Positions 6,735 through 15,312 are shown, numbered from the stretch's first letter. The stretch: DNA of 27,977 nt from JBBPXY01 sp038200435 (GCA_038200435.1 JBBPXY010000070.1:1-27977); one strand, 5' to 3'. The notes: generated from the letters alone by a model not told the origin. Made by a program: numbers and translations.

Positions 6735-8951
6735 GTGGCGCGCGGCCGGGCCTCCTACGGTAGTTTCGGGTTCATTCGAGGCGTACGCGGCGACAGATGC
6801 GGCCGGCGGGCGCTCGCGACGAGCGCTGCGCTCCTGGCCCTGTGCGCCGCGACGGCGCCTGCGGCGAGTGCCGCACCGCTTGGACTCTCCACATGCGGGG
6901 TCGTTCAGGGCGTCTACCAGTGCTCCGGACTGGCCAGCACCTGGGACGGCATCCCGCTCGACGTGACGGTCACGCTGCCGAGCGCGGCGGCGACCGGTCT
7001 GCCGCTCGTGGCCGAGCTGCACGGGCTCGGGAACAGCAAGTACGAATATCTCGACCCGGGTTCGACCGCCTACACCGACAACGCCTTCGCCTGGGCGCGT
7101 GACGGTTACGCCGTCCTCACCTACACCGCGCGTGGGTTCTGGGGCTCGTGCGGGACACCGCAGTCCCGGGCCGCGAGCCCGCTGGCATGCGCGGGGGGTT
7201 ACATCCACTTGGCCGACGTCCGATACGAAGCTCGTGACACGCAGGAGCTCATCGGGCGACTCGTCGATGAGGGCATCGCCGACAAGTCGAAGATCGGTGT
7301 CACCGGCGACTCCTACGGCGGCGGGCAGTCCTTCGAGCTAGCCGCGCTTCGCGACCGGATCAAGCTGCCCGGCGGGCAACTCGTCCCCTGGCGCTCGCCG
7401 ATGGGCACGCCTCTAAGCCTCGCGGCGGCGGCGCCCGTGATCCCGTGGACCGACTTGGCGTACGCCATCGCCCCCAACGGCCGAACCCGCGCGAACGCGG
7501 TCAGCCCCGCGGGGGCGGAGGCGACGCCGATCGGCGTCTTCAAAGCGACGTTCGCAAACGCGATCTTCGCGGCCGCTCAGTTCGCCATCGGACCAGGTCA
7601 GCCGGTGGGCGATCCGTTCGTTCCGGGCCGGCCGATCGGGTTCCTGGCCCCACCCGGCTCAGGCGATGCCGATTTCGCCTCGGACGTCGCTCGCGCCGAC
7701 CTCGGCGAGCCGTACACCGATCCCGCGGCGCGCGCGGCGATCGAGCGCCAGCAGCGCAACCGCTCCGCCTACTACGTCGATTCGAGCCACGCTCCCCCTC
7801 CGCTGTTCGTTGGCAGCGGGTTCACCGACGACCTGTTCCCGGTTGACGAGGCGCTGCGCTTCGTAAATCGCGCCCGCCGGGACCATCCCGGCACACCCGT
7901 CTCGCTGCTCTTCGGAGACTTCGGCCACCAGCGCGCTTCGAACAAGGCCGCGGATCGCAAGCGCTTGCTGGAGGCAGTCCACGCATGGTTCGACCACTAC
8001 GTGCGCGGCGGCGCGCCGACCCCTGCCAGGGACGTGACCGCGAGCCTCCAGACCTGTCCGCGCACCGCGCCAGGGGGAGCGGTGTTCACCGCACCTACGT
8101 TCGCGGCGCTCGCTCGGGGGGAGATCCGGTACCACAGCTCGGTCTCTCACACTGTCCTTTCAACCGGCGGCGACCCGAGGATCGGGGCGGCGATCGACCC
8201 GGCGGCCGGAGGAGGCGACGCGTGCGTAGTGACCAGCGCAGCCGCTGAGCCCGGCACCGCGACCTACCTGCTGCCCGCGGCGACGGGCGCAGGGCTCACG
8301 CTCCTCGGGGCACCGAGCGTAACTGCGACGCTCGCGGTGACCGGCCCGCCGCCGGCATCCACGCAGTTGGCCGCGCGGTTGTGGGATGTCAAGCCGGGGG
8401 GCGCTGGGCAGACCCTGGTCGCTCGGGGGCTGTACCGGCCCTCAGGCGGCGTAACCGACACGTTCGAGTTGCACGCCAACGGTTGGCACTTCGCGGCGGG
8501 TCATGTCGCCAAGCTCGAGCTGCTCGGCGCCGACGCTCCCTACGGGCGGCCTTCGAACGGCGCGTTCACGATCGACGTGCGGCGACTCGGACTCAGCCTG
8601 CCGGTGCGCGAGGCGGGCGCCTGTCTGGGCTCCGGATGCACCGCCGCCACACCGCCACAAGGCGCTCTGCGCCTGCATCTCACGACGCGCTGTACGGGGG
8701 CCGGGTTGACCGCCTTTGTAACCGGGCGCGGCTCCCGGCTTCGACGCGTGAGTTTCTCCGTGGGTCGCCGTTCGGTGGCGATCGATCGCACGCGGCCGTT
8801 CAGCCGGAGGGTCCTGCGACAGCGATCGCGACCCGGGCGGGTCCGTGTAAACGCGCGCGTGCTCGCCGTCGACGGGCGCCGCGCGAGCGCCTCACGCGTG
8901 GCTTCGGTCTGCCTCCGTGCCCGACGGCACAGCGCCCGCTTCACAGGCTGA
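6735..8951 (+). CDS. Secreted CocE/X-Pro-dipeptidyl-peptidase-like (S15) hydrolase
   Basis: A 738-residue exported alpha/beta hydrolase. An Arg-rich start and hydrophobic stretch (about 25-47, ending ASAA) form a signal peptide. The S15/CocE catalytic domain follows, with S193 in GDSYGG, D365 in GFTDDLFP and H398 in DFGHQ. The X-Pro-peptidase C-terminal jelly-roll domain (about 440-620) carries TYLLPAATGAGLTLLG and the substrate-side LWDV strand. The last about 90 residues are an Arg/Val-rich beta domain (LRRVSFSVGRRSV type) of the kind often appended to secreted proteins in Solirubrobacterales. The GTG at 6735 is the only standard start before the signal peptide and lies 12 bp after the previous stop. 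Activity could be peptidase, ester or acyl hydrolysis outside the cell. Confidence 0.85.
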   Translation: MARGRASYGSFGFIRGVRGDRCGRRALATSAALLALCAATAPAASAAPLGLSTCGVVQGVYQCSGLASTWDGIPLDVTVTLPSAAATGLPLVAELHGLGNSKYEYLDPGSTAYTDNAFAWARDGYAVLTYTARGFWGSCGTPQSRAASPLACAGGYIHLADVRYEARDTQELIGRLVDEGIADKSKIGVTGDSYGGGQSFELAALRDRIKLPGGQLVPWRSPMGTPLSLAAAAPVIPWTDLAYAIAPNGRTRANAVSPAGAEATPIGVFKATFANAIFAAAQFAIGPGQPVGDPFVPGRPIGFLAPPGSGDADFASDVARADLGEPYTDPAARAAIERQQRNRSAYYVDSSHAPPPLFVGSGFTDDLFPVDEALRFVNRARRDHPGTPVSLLFGDFGHQRASNKAADRKRLLEAVHAWFDHYVRGGAPTPARDVTASLQTCPRTAPGGAVFTAPTFAALARGEIRYHSSVSHTVLSTGGDPRIGAAIDPAAGGGDACVVTSAAAEPGTATYLLPAATGAGLTLLGAPSVTATLAVTGPPPASTQLAARLWDVKPGGAGQTLVARGLYRPSGGVTDTFELHANGWHFAAGHVAKLELLGADAPYGRPSNGAFTIDVRRLGLSLPVREAGACLGSGCTAATPPQGALRLHLTTRCTGAGLTAFVTGRGSRLRRVSFSVGRRSVAIDRTRPFSRRVLRQRSRPGRVRVNARVLAVDGRRASASRVASVCLRARRHSARFTG

Positions 8952-8976
8952 TGCAGCGCGCGGGTCAGCCTGAGCC

Positions 8977-9007
8977 GGCCGCCGGGCAAACCGGGGGCCG
9001 CGTTTTC
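8977..9007 (+). terminator. Rho-independent terminator-like hairpin between convergent genes
   Basis: Stem CGGCC-g-CCGG (8977-8986) pairs with CCGG-g-GGCCG (8992-9001) around loop GCAAA with one internal G/G mismatch, followed by CGTTTTC. It starts 25 bp after the S15 hydrolase stop and just before the end of the convergent MFS-arylsulfotransferase gene, so it most likely ends the plus-strand transcript. Confidence 0.55.
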
Positions 9008-9008
9008 A

Positions 9009-12000
9009 CTACTCCGTCGCTTTGAACGGCCGGGATGCTCCGATCACGCGGCCTTTGCCGTCGAGCGCCTCCACCTTGAAGTTCGCGTAGTCGCGCGACA
9101 TCGGGATCGCCGTTTCGAACCCGGATCTGGGCTTGGTCGCCACGACCGCCGGCCTGCCGGTGCTCGCTCCGGCCAGGACCCTCCAGGAGACGATCTCGGT
9201 CGCGCCGTTCCAGCTCGCGTACACCGTGGTCTTACCGCTGCGCCCGCGTGCGGCGCCAACCGGTGGGTACGAGGGCAGGCCGACCCACGGCTCCCGCCTC
9301 GTGCGATAGCTCAGGTCCGGCTTCGGCAGCGCCGCCTGCATGAGGCGCTCCCCCGACGCGCTGTACTCGGAGAAGTACGGCTCCGATCCCCAGCCGACGA
9401 GCTCGTTGCCGTTGGCCAATGGCTCGACGCTGCCCATGTAGGCGGAGTTCAAGTTGGTGCCCTGGCTGTACTGGCCGTGGAGTGTTGCGGTGTGCGTTTT
9501 CTGGTCGAGCTTCAGGACGACCCCTCGAGACGGTGCAGTCGGCGAGACGAACGTGCCGCCCCCGGTCATCTGGCAGCAGTGATTGTCGAACACGGAGACC
9601 AACGGCGACCCGCGATACACCTTGACGTCGTGCTGCCACTGAAAGGCGGCGCCGGGGCCGAACTTGAAGCTCGAATGGGGGCCGCCAAGAGTCCAGTCGA
9701 TCCTGCCGCTGTTGATGTTCACCTTGTACGCGGCCCACATGTCGCGCATCGAGACAACGAAGCTCCCGTCGTCCGGCAGGGCGATCGCGTTGATGTGGTA
9801 GGCGTCCCACGGGAACCCGTTGGTGGGCAGCGAGGCGCGGGAGTCCTTCAGGGGGAGGTGATCGAGCGCGTCCCAGGTGCGAAGCAGCTTGCCGGTCTCG
9901 AGGTCGTACTCCTGCACTGCCGAATCGATCAGCGTGCCGTTGTGCGTGCCGCCGTACTTGGACAGGTCCATGGCCACGTTCTTGTTCGCGGTCACCCAGG
10001 CGTGATGGCCCCGGATCTCCAGCTCGTGCAGGGTGAGGACCCAGCGGTCGACGCCTCGCAACGTGGCGACGGTCTTGTAGTGCTGGTCGACGATCACGAC
10101 CTCACCGCTTTCGGTGGCGCCGGTGTTGGTGATCACACCGCGCCACCATGCGAGTACCGGCTTGCCGTCATACGTCTGCAGGCTGAGATTGGCGGCCACC
10201 ACGTTCTCGGGCTCCGGTTTGGACCAGACCGGCTGAAGGCGGTTGTCGAGGATCAGCGGACCGCTCTGGCCGACCATCGGCGGCCGGGAAAGGTCGTAGA
10301 AGTTCGCCATGAAGATGTACCCCGGGGCGAGCTTGCGCGAGGCGGTCGGGGCGTCGGAGCGAATCGTCGGTGGATGAAGTGCCGGCGCCGTAACGTATGA
10401 GTGGGTGTCCTTGGTCGTGTATGCCCCGATGGGATCGCCATGCGAGCCTCCGACCGCGAAGTCGAGCCCGACGAAGCCGGCTGCGATCACGCCGACGGCG
10501 GCTGCGATGGGGATCCGTCGCATCAGCGGCCCCGGCTCCTTGGCGCGCCCTGGGATGAGCACGAACGTGGCCACCGCCGCCGCAGCAGCAAGGCCGGCAC
10601 CGATGAAGTAAGCCAGCCGGAACCCTTCGGTGAGCGCCTGGGCGACGTCTTGGCCGTTCCCGATGAGCTCGCTCGTTCGCGTGGTCGCCAGCGCGATCAG
10701 GACCGCGATCCCGAGTCCGCCGCCGACCTGGCGGGATGTGTTCACGAGTCCGGAGGCGAGGCCGGCCTGGCCCTGCTTGGCTCCCTGGGTGGCGGCGATC
10801 GTCGAGGGGACGATCGACATGCCGATCCCGGCCGCCGTGAGCAGCCCCGGGATGATGATGTACGCGATCGCGCTGCCGCTCGCCGCGATCTTCGTGAAGA
10901 GCAGCAACCCGACCGTCATCAGCGTCAGGCCACCGCCCAGCACCGAGCGCACGCCGAAACGGCTCACGAGCTTGCCGGCGCGCGACGCGACCAGCATGAT
11001 CATCAGCGTCATCGGCAGGAACGTAAGACCGGTGCGAAGCGGCGAGAGTCCCAGCACCTGCTGCAGGTAGAGCGAGCTCAGGTACCACATCGGGAACAGC
11101 GCGGCGCTGAACAGCAGCACGATCGTATTGGAATCCCGAAGCGGCTTGGTCAGCTCCTTGAAGGGCACGAGCGGGGCGCCCGCCACCCGCGTCTCGATCA
11201 CGCAGAAGATCGCGAGCAGGGCGAGGCCGAGGATGAGCGGCCCGAGCGCGAAGAGCGCGCCCCAGCCCCGCAAGCCCGCCTGCACCACGCCGTAGACGAG
11301 CACGACCAGACCGAGCGTCAATGTCACGGCGCCGGCGAGGTCGAAGCCGGCGCTCCCTCGCGCTTTGCGGCGGTCGCTCACCACCCGATACGCCACGATT
11401 GCCGCGGCGATCACGATCGGGGGGTTGATCAGCAGGACCCAGCGCCAGCCGAGTCCCTCGGTGATGATCCCGCCGAACAGCACTCCCGCGGCACCGCCGG
11501 CACCGTTCATCGCCGCCCACAGGCCGATCGCCCGATGAAGCTGCGGTCCCGGGGGAAAGGACGAAGTGATGATCGCCAGGGAAGAGGCGGCCATGAACGC
11601 GCAGCTGAAGCCCTGCAGCGCGCGCGCCCCGATCAGCATCTCCTGGGTCGGGGCGACTCCACCGACCAGTGAGCTGAGGCCGAACAGCAGCAGCGCCGCG
11701 ACAAACACCCGCCGTTGCCCCATCCGATCCGCAACGCGGCCGCCGAGCATCAGGAAGCCCGCGAAAGTGATCGCATAGGCGTTGACGACCCACTGCAGAT
11801 CCGCTGAGGAGAAGCCGAGGCTCGACTGGATCGAGGGCAGCGCGACGTTGACGATGCTCAGGTCGAGGATCACCATGAACTGCGCCACGCAGCAGACGAC
11901 CAGGATCCAGGTCAAGGGCGAGCGGCGTTCGGATCGGCTGGTCCCGTCCCCGTCTTGCCCGCCGTTCCCCCTGGTGGGACTGTCGGCGGCGGCCGCGATG

Positions 12001-12047
12001 CCGACTACCTCACTGGGTCCTTGAGTCATCTCATCGCGCTCCGGCAT
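9009..12047 (-). CDS. Fusion of a 14-TM MFS (DHA2/EmrB-type) transporter with an arylsulfotransferase
   Basis: This is a single uninterrupted 1012-residue frame. Residues about 45-500 are a drug:H+ antiporter-2 type MFS transporter: motif D1 LDLSIVNVALP at 61-71, motif A GGRVADRMGQRR at 102-113, and GWRWVLLINPP at 200-210. An extra hydrophobic segment at about 512-532 follows the MFS part, which would carry the remainder to the outside. Residues about 570-1005 are an arylsulfotransferase domain (ASST, Arylsulfotran_2-like beta-propeller) with candidate active-site histidines H674 (LHELEI), H751 (YHINAIALP) and H806 (QWQHDV). ASST enzymes move sulfate between phenols without PAPS. The fusion suggests export of a phenolic compound coupled with surface sulfation or desulfation. 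The start at 12047 (AGGA upstream) or 12029 (GGAG upstream) is undecided. Confidence 0.88.
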   Translation of the reverse strand: MPERDEMTQGPSEVVGIAAAADSPTRGNGGQDGDGTSRSERRSPLTWILVVCCVAQFMVILDLSIVNVALPSIQSSLGFSSADLQWVVNAYAITFAGFLMLGGRVADRMGQRRVFVAALLLFGLSSLVGGVAPTQEMLIGARALQGFSCAFMAASSLAIITSSFPPGPQLHRAIGLWAAMNGAGGAAGVLFGGIITEGLGWRWVLLINPPIVIAAAIVAYRVVSDRRKARGSAGFDLAGAVTLTLGLVVLVYGVVQAGLRGWGALFALGPLILGLALLAIFCVIETRVAGAPLVPFKELTKPLRDSNTIVLLFSAALFPMWYLSSLYLQQVLGLSPLRTGLTFLPMTLMIMLVASRAGKLVSRFGVRSVLGGGLTLMTVGLLLFTKIAASGSAIAYIIIPGLLTAAGIGMSIVPSTIAATQGAKQGQAGLASGLVNTSRQVGGGLGIAVLIALATTRTSELIGNGQDVAQALTEGFRLAYFIGAGLAAAAAVATFVLIPGRAKEPGPLMRRIPIAAAVGVIAAGFVGLDFAVGGSHGDPIGAYTTKDTHSYVTAPALHPPTIRSDAPTASRKLAPGYIFMANFYDLSRPPMVGQSGPLILDNRLQPVWSKPEPENVVAANLSLQTYDGKPVLAWWRGVITNTGATESGEVVIVDQHYKTVATLRGVDRWVLTLHELEIRGHHAWVTANKNVAMDLSKYGGTHNGTLIDSAVQEYDLETGKLLRTWDALDHLPLKDSRASLPTNGFPWDAYHINAIALPDDGSFVVSMRDMWAAYKVNINSGRIDWTLGGPHSSFKFGPGAAFQWQHDVKVYRGSPLVSVFDNHCCQMTGGGTFVSPTAPSRGVVLKLDQKTHTATLHGQYSQGTNLNSAYMGSVEPLANGNELVGWGSEPYFSEYSASGERLMQAALPKPDLSYRTRREPWVGLPSYPPVGAARGRSGKTTVYASWNGATEIVSWRVLAGASTGRPAVVATKPRSGFETAIPMSRDYANFKVEALDGKGRVIGASRPFKATE

Positions 12048-12096
12048 CAACCTGATCCTGTCTCGCCCCCCGAACGGGCCGTATTGTCGCAATGCC

Positions 12097-12118
12097 GACC
12101 GCCGGCGCACCGGCGGTC
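12097..12118. promoter_or_regulatory. 22-bp palindrome in a divergent promoter
   Basis: GACCGCCGG-CGCA-CCGGCGGTC is a perfect 9-bp dyad with a 4-nt centre. It sits midway between the start of the MFS-arylsulfotransferase gene (49 bp away) and the lipoprotein gene (54 bp away). Size and placement fit an operator for a TetR- or similar repressor controlling both genes; no such regulator is encoded nearby. A transcribed hairpin is the alternative. Confidence 0.5.
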
Positions 12119-12172
12119 CTGGTCGCGATACCCTGAGGCCGAACTAGGCGAACGATTCGAGGAGTTCGGTCC

Positions 12173-12604
12173 ATGAAGAGAGCGCTAATGAGCGCCATGG
12201 CTGTGGCTGTGGCTGTCGCTGTGGCTGGTTGCGGAAGCGAGAACGCGTCGCAACCCGTCTCGACCCCCCGCGCGGCCGCGACGACTCCCAAGCCGACCCA
12301 TCGCAAGAAGGCGCGTCCGGCTCGCAAGCATCACAAGGCCAAGAAGCGCCATCAGAAGGCGGCCACGGCCACGGCCACGACCGCGACCACGGCGCCGGCC
12401 ACCACCGCCGTACCGACACGCACCGCGGCGCCGACCCCGACGACGACCTATCATCGGGCGACCCCTGCTCCTGCTCCGGTCACGAGGGCGCCGGCGCCGA
12501 CCAGGGCGAGCCCGAGCCCGAGCCCGGCCCCCCAGCCGAAGGCGACACCCAAGCCGCCGCCCAAGAAGACAGGCGGCGGGGGCGGACCGCCCGCGGGCTA
12601 CTAG
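12173..12604 (+). CDS. Low-complexity Ala/Pro/Thr-rich lipoprotein
   Basis: A 143-residue protein with a signal peptide built of alternating Ala-Val and a lipobox ending AVAGC. This is followed by a short spacer, a Lys/Arg/His-rich stretch (about 43-62, for example KKARPARKHHKAKKRH), an Ala-Thr block, and a Pro/Ser/Ala-rich tail ending in a Gly-Pro run. No folded domain is visible. GAGGAG eight bases before the ATG at 12173 supports the start. Such proteins are usually anchored to the membrane and extend through the cell wall; the basic patch could touch anionic wall polymers. It is divergent from the MFS-arylsulfotransferase gene and shares its palindrome. Function unknown. Confidence 0.75.
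   Translation: MKRALMSAMAVAVAVAVAGCGSENASQPVSTPRAAATTPKPTHRKKARPARKHHKAKKRHQKAATATATTATTAPATTAVPTRTAAPTPTTTYHRATPAPAPVTRAPAPTRASPSPSPAPQPKATPKPPPKKTGGGGGPPAGY
12200..12229 (+). repeat. Hexanucleotide GCTGTG tandem repeat inside a signal peptide
   Basis: Four copies of GCTGTG (one with a C at the end) plus a partial fifth encode the Ala-Val core of the lipoprotein signal peptide. Slippage by one unit would add or remove two residues without changing frame. A shorter GGCCAC repeat lies further on, near 12360. Confidence 0.7.
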
Positions 12605-12635
12605 CCGGGGCCTGACCGGCCGCGGCGGCGAAAGC

Positions 12636-13337
12636 TCACGTCGTCGCGATTGCCGGCGCGTCCTGCGCGCGCCGCTCCTGCAACACGCCGAGCGCGCCGT
12701 CGACGATACGGTCGGCGAATTCGGCGCCATCGTTCAGATGCGGGAAGGGCGTGTTCGGAACCGGTAGGTCCAGGAACTGGCAGATCGGATCCCAGCCGTC
12801 GCTCGCCGACCACACCAGCAGCCGCTCGGGCGGCACCATCTGGCGCACGTCTTCGTTGAAGCGCTCCATCGCGCTTGCCATCAGCTCGGGGTCCGCCGCG
12901 TCCTTGATCAGCCCGCTGCGCAGCAACATCTCCTTCATCATCTCGATGAACCCGTGCCACTGGGAGTCGACCCGGCCTCGCGCGCTCGACATGTCGCGCA
13001 TCAGCGTGTCGCCGTAGAACAGACCCCAGATCGTCTTGCGCATGCTCCGCTCCCAGCTGTCGGCCGTGCGCACGCTCAGGAGGACCTTGGCGTCGGGATA
13101 GGCATCGATCAGCTTCTTGTAGAAGAACGATCCGGGCCAGTCCACGGTCGCCTGGAAGCCCTCAAAGGCTTCTTGCCAGGGCTCCTCGCCTCCGAGCGCG
13201 CGACGCCACACCTGGGCCCGGTCCAGGTCGCCCAGCACGTTGACCATGTGGTAGCACGGCGCCAATCCCAGCGTCTCCAGCGCCGCCTTCTGCGACAACG
13301 TTCCGGTGCGCGGGAGCCCCGCTCCGATCAGCCTCAT
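12636..13337 (-). CDS. Sulfotransferase family protein (PAPS-dependent type)
   Basis: A 233-residue cytosolic sulfotransferase of the Sulfotransfer_4-like group. The N-terminal 5'-phosphosulfate loop is GLPRTGTLSQKAALETLG at 7-24, and the 3'-phosphate-binding strand and serine are in LLSVRTADSWERSM at about 86-99. The WPGSFFYKKLIDAYPDAKV stretch and the C-terminal SDGWDPICQFLDLPVP block are family features. GGAG nine bases upstream supports the ATG at 13337. The usual reaction transfers sulfate from PAPS to a hydroxyl; the acceptor is unknown, and no PAPS-synthesis genes are in the window. Its position just beyond the arylsulfotransferase fusion, on the same strand with only the short lipoprotein gene between them, suggests but does not prove a shared sulfated product. 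Confidence 0.85.
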   Translation of the reverse strand: MRLIGAGLPRTGTLSQKAALETLGLAPCYHMVNVLGDLDRAQVWRRALGGEEPWQEAFEGFQATVDWPGSFFYKKLIDAYPDAKVLLSVRTADSWERSMRKTIWGLFYGDTLMRDMSSARGRVDSQWHGFIEMMKEMLLRSGLIKDAADPELMASAMERFNEDVRQMVPPERLLVWSASDGWDPICQFLDLPVPNTPFPHLNDGAEFADRIVDGALGVLQERRAQDAPAIATT

Positions 13338-13463
13338 CGTTTCTACTCCGTTTCTTTGCGTTGTGGCAACAGTACCCGCGGACGGTGAGGGCCTGCGGCG
13401 TGATCTGCCGACGCCGCTGAGCTGCTTCTCGCCCCGAAGATGGAGCTAGCGCGAAACAAGCGC

Positions 13464-14390
13464 TCACGCGCCAAGAAGGCGAGAGGCGTAGCGCAGCTCG
13501 TACTTCATCCGGTAGCGCCAGATGCGCCAGTCGTGGCGCCCGAAGTAGACCGAGGCGGAGACGCGGGCACCGGCGGCGCGGGCGCGCCGAGCGAACAGGA
13601 GCATGTTCGTCTTCTCGTGGTCCCGATTGCCCTGGTAGAGCGAGCCCGTCACGCGGAAGCGGTGAAGAACGCGCGCCAGGGAGGGCACGTAGAGCGCAGG
13701 TGAGTTGCGATCGAGAGCCGCCTGCGGCTCGTGCTTGAAGGCGGCGGTGCGATCCTCGACGAAGAACCCAGACCAGCTCTCGAAGGCTCCGAAGAGGGCC
13801 GGGTGATGCAACGTGATGTTCGCCGCGGCGTAGCCGCCGGTGGAGAACCCGGCGAGCATGCGACGTGCCCGGTCGGGTTGCGTGGGCCATCGGCGATCGA
13901 CCGAGCGGACGGTGTCGAGTACGAGGTCCTCGTAGCGGCCGATGCGCGTGTTCGACCACTCGGTGTCGGGCGGTCCGGAGTGCACGCGCCCGTACGGCAT
14001 GACCATGAGGAGCGGGCGCACGCGGTGCGCGGCGAGCTCGGTGTCGTAGGTCACCGCGACTGCTCCGATGCGGACGAAGTCCTCGGGGATGCTCGGACCG
14101 CCGTGGAGCAAGTAGAGCACCGGGAAGCGCACGCCCTGACGTAGGTCCTGCGCGTATCCCGGGGGCCGGTAGAGGAGGTAGTACTTGAAGGCGCGAAGAC
14201 TCGGCGAGAAGAAGCGCACCCGCTCTACGGTGCCGGCGGCGACACCCGGGGGGTCGCGCGCGGGCTCGAAGCCGCGGTAACGGACGTAATGCCGGACGTA
14301 GGAGGTCGCGCCGACCAAGCCGGCGGCGAGCCATGCGCTTGCCGCCGCGGCGACGAGGATCGCGCCCCAGCGGGTTCGCAGCCGTCTCAA
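13464..14390 (-). CDS. Membrane-anchored or secreted esterase of the antigen 85/esterase D-like family
   Basis: A 308-residue alpha/beta hydrolase with an N-terminal signal anchor (about 8-30). The fold starts with the VRFFSPSLRAFKYYLLYRPPGY strand pair and YLLHGGPS oxyanion loop at 93-100. The nucleophile is S183 in AGFSTGGYAA, a likely acid is D257 in GNRDHEKTN, and the histidine is H286 in GRHDWRIWR. This pattern (HDW) is that of the esterase/antigen 85 family. It overlaps the upstream GDSL-hydrolase gene by 4 nt (ATGA), so the two are translated together. Likely substrates are esters in or outside the envelope; mycolyl transfer is not expected without further evidence. Confidence 0.85.
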   Translation of the reverse strand: MRRLRTRWGAILVAAAASAWLAAGLVGATSYVRHYVRYRGFEPARDPPGVAAGTVERVRFFSPSLRAFKYYLLYRPPGYAQDLRQGVRFPVLYLLHGGPSIPEDFVRIGAVAVTYDTELAAHRVRPLLMVMPYGRVHSGPPDTEWSNTRIGRYEDLVLDTVRSVDRRWPTQPDRARRMLAGFSTGGYAAANITLHHPALFGAFESWSGFFVEDRTAAFKHEPQAALDRNSPALYVPSLARVLHRFRVTGSLYQGNRDHEKTNMLLFARRARAAGARVSASVYFGRHDWRIWRYRMKYELRYASRLLGA

Positions 14391-15277
14391 GGAGCTCCGG
14401 CGCCGCCGCTCGTGTCACGGCGGACTCGGGACAACGCGTCGAGGATCGCGAGACCAATTGCGCGGTAGCCGGTGTGCTTGGCGTGATCGTCCGGACCCTG
14501 CGGCGGCCTGTCGCAGGCCCAGGTCCACTCGCAGACGCGCGCCACGGCCAGCGGCACGCGGCCGTGCCCGGCGAGCGTGACGTAGTGGCGCAGATCGCGT
14601 GTCGCGAACCGGCCGGCCGCGTCGGCGAAGCTCACGTGCGCGCCCCGGTAGGCAGAGCTCATCGTCGCGTTCAGCTTGGTGATGAAGCGCACCGACGCGA
14701 CGGCGATCTGCCGTGCCCTACCGCCCCGGAGCCAGTAGGCGAGGAACTGGTCGTAGTCGGCGACGCCGATGATGGGCACACCGCTGCCGGCGGCACTGCG
14801 CAGGCGGCGGCCGATCGTCTGGAGGTTGCTCCGCATCGTGGCGAGGCGAGAGTCGAAGCAACCGCGCCGGATGCCCGACGCCGACAGGCAGCCCTCGACG
14901 TCGTTGTCGCCGATCTGCACGGTGACCAGGGCCGTCGACGAGCGATGAGCGCGGAGGATCTGTTCGGCCTGTTGCACCTGGGAGCCGCTCCCGTAGCCCC
15001 GGTTGCACGGAGTCCCGCGTAGGGCTGTGGAGGTCGTGCCGCCGCACCCGAGCTTCAGCGTCCGCAGCGGCCCGACCTGGCGCGCCAGCTCGCGGCCCAC
15101 CACCTCGACGTACCCGTCGTTGGTGTTGTGCTCCCGGCCGCTTGCGTCCGGTTGCCGCCCGACGGAGAGGGAGTCGCCGAGCGACAGGTAGTAGTGGGTC
15201 CCGGCTTGCGCTGGGGCGGCCGGGCCGGCGGCGAAGGCGGCGGCGGTCACGACGACCGTCGCTACCGCGCGTCTCAT
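14387..15277 (-). CDS. Secreted SGNH/GDSL hydrolase
   Basis: A 296-residue exported lipase/esterase-type hydrolase. A signal peptide (1-25, APAQAG cleavage region) precedes block I GDSLSVG with S36, the block III GDND at about 124-127, and the C-terminal catalytic dyad in DDHAKHTGY. Paired cysteines (for example LGCGG/TPCNRG and GCLS/GCFD) suggest disulfides, as in actinobacterial SGNH lipases. It is the upstream member of a two-gene unit with the esterase (4-nt overlap), so both probably act on esters outside the membrane. Substrate is not readable from sequence. Confidence 0.87.
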   Translation of the reverse strand: MRRAVATVVVTAAAFAAGPAAPAQAGTHYYLSLGDSLSVGRQPDASGREHNTNDGYVEVVGRELARQVGPLRTLKLGCGGTTSTALRGTPCNRGYGSGSQVQQAEQILRAHRSSTALVTVQIGDNDVEGCLSASGIRRGCFDSRLATMRSNLQTIGRRLRSAAGSGVPIIGVADYDQFLAYWLRGGRARQIAVASVRFITKLNATMSSAYRGAHVSFADAAGRFATRDLRHYVTLAGHGRVPLAVARVCEWTWACDRPPQGPDDHAKHTGYRAIGLAILDALSRVRRDTSGGAGAP

Positions 15278-15299
15278 GAAGCCAGAGCTCCCACGGGCA

Positions 15300-15305
15300 T
15301 ATAGT
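15300..15305 (+). promoter_or_regulatory. -10 element TATAGT for a probable leaderless transcript
   Basis: TATAGT ends seven bases before the ATG at 15313, so the predicted transcription start coincides with the start codon. It lies in the 35-bp divergent gap with the GDSL hydrolase gene. No clear -35 element is visible. Confidence 0.5.
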
Positions 15306-15312
15306 CGCCAGG

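Noticed and set aside
6315..7208. 289-codon minus-strand frame (6339-7208) across the MpsC and S15 genes
   Set aside because: Overlaps two well-supported plus-strand genes and shows no domain.
10401..11672. 423-codon open frame on the plus strand opposite the MFS domain
   Set aside because: Charged low-complexity antisense translation (many E, R, D, H) typical of the complement of a GC-rich gene; no start signal or domain.
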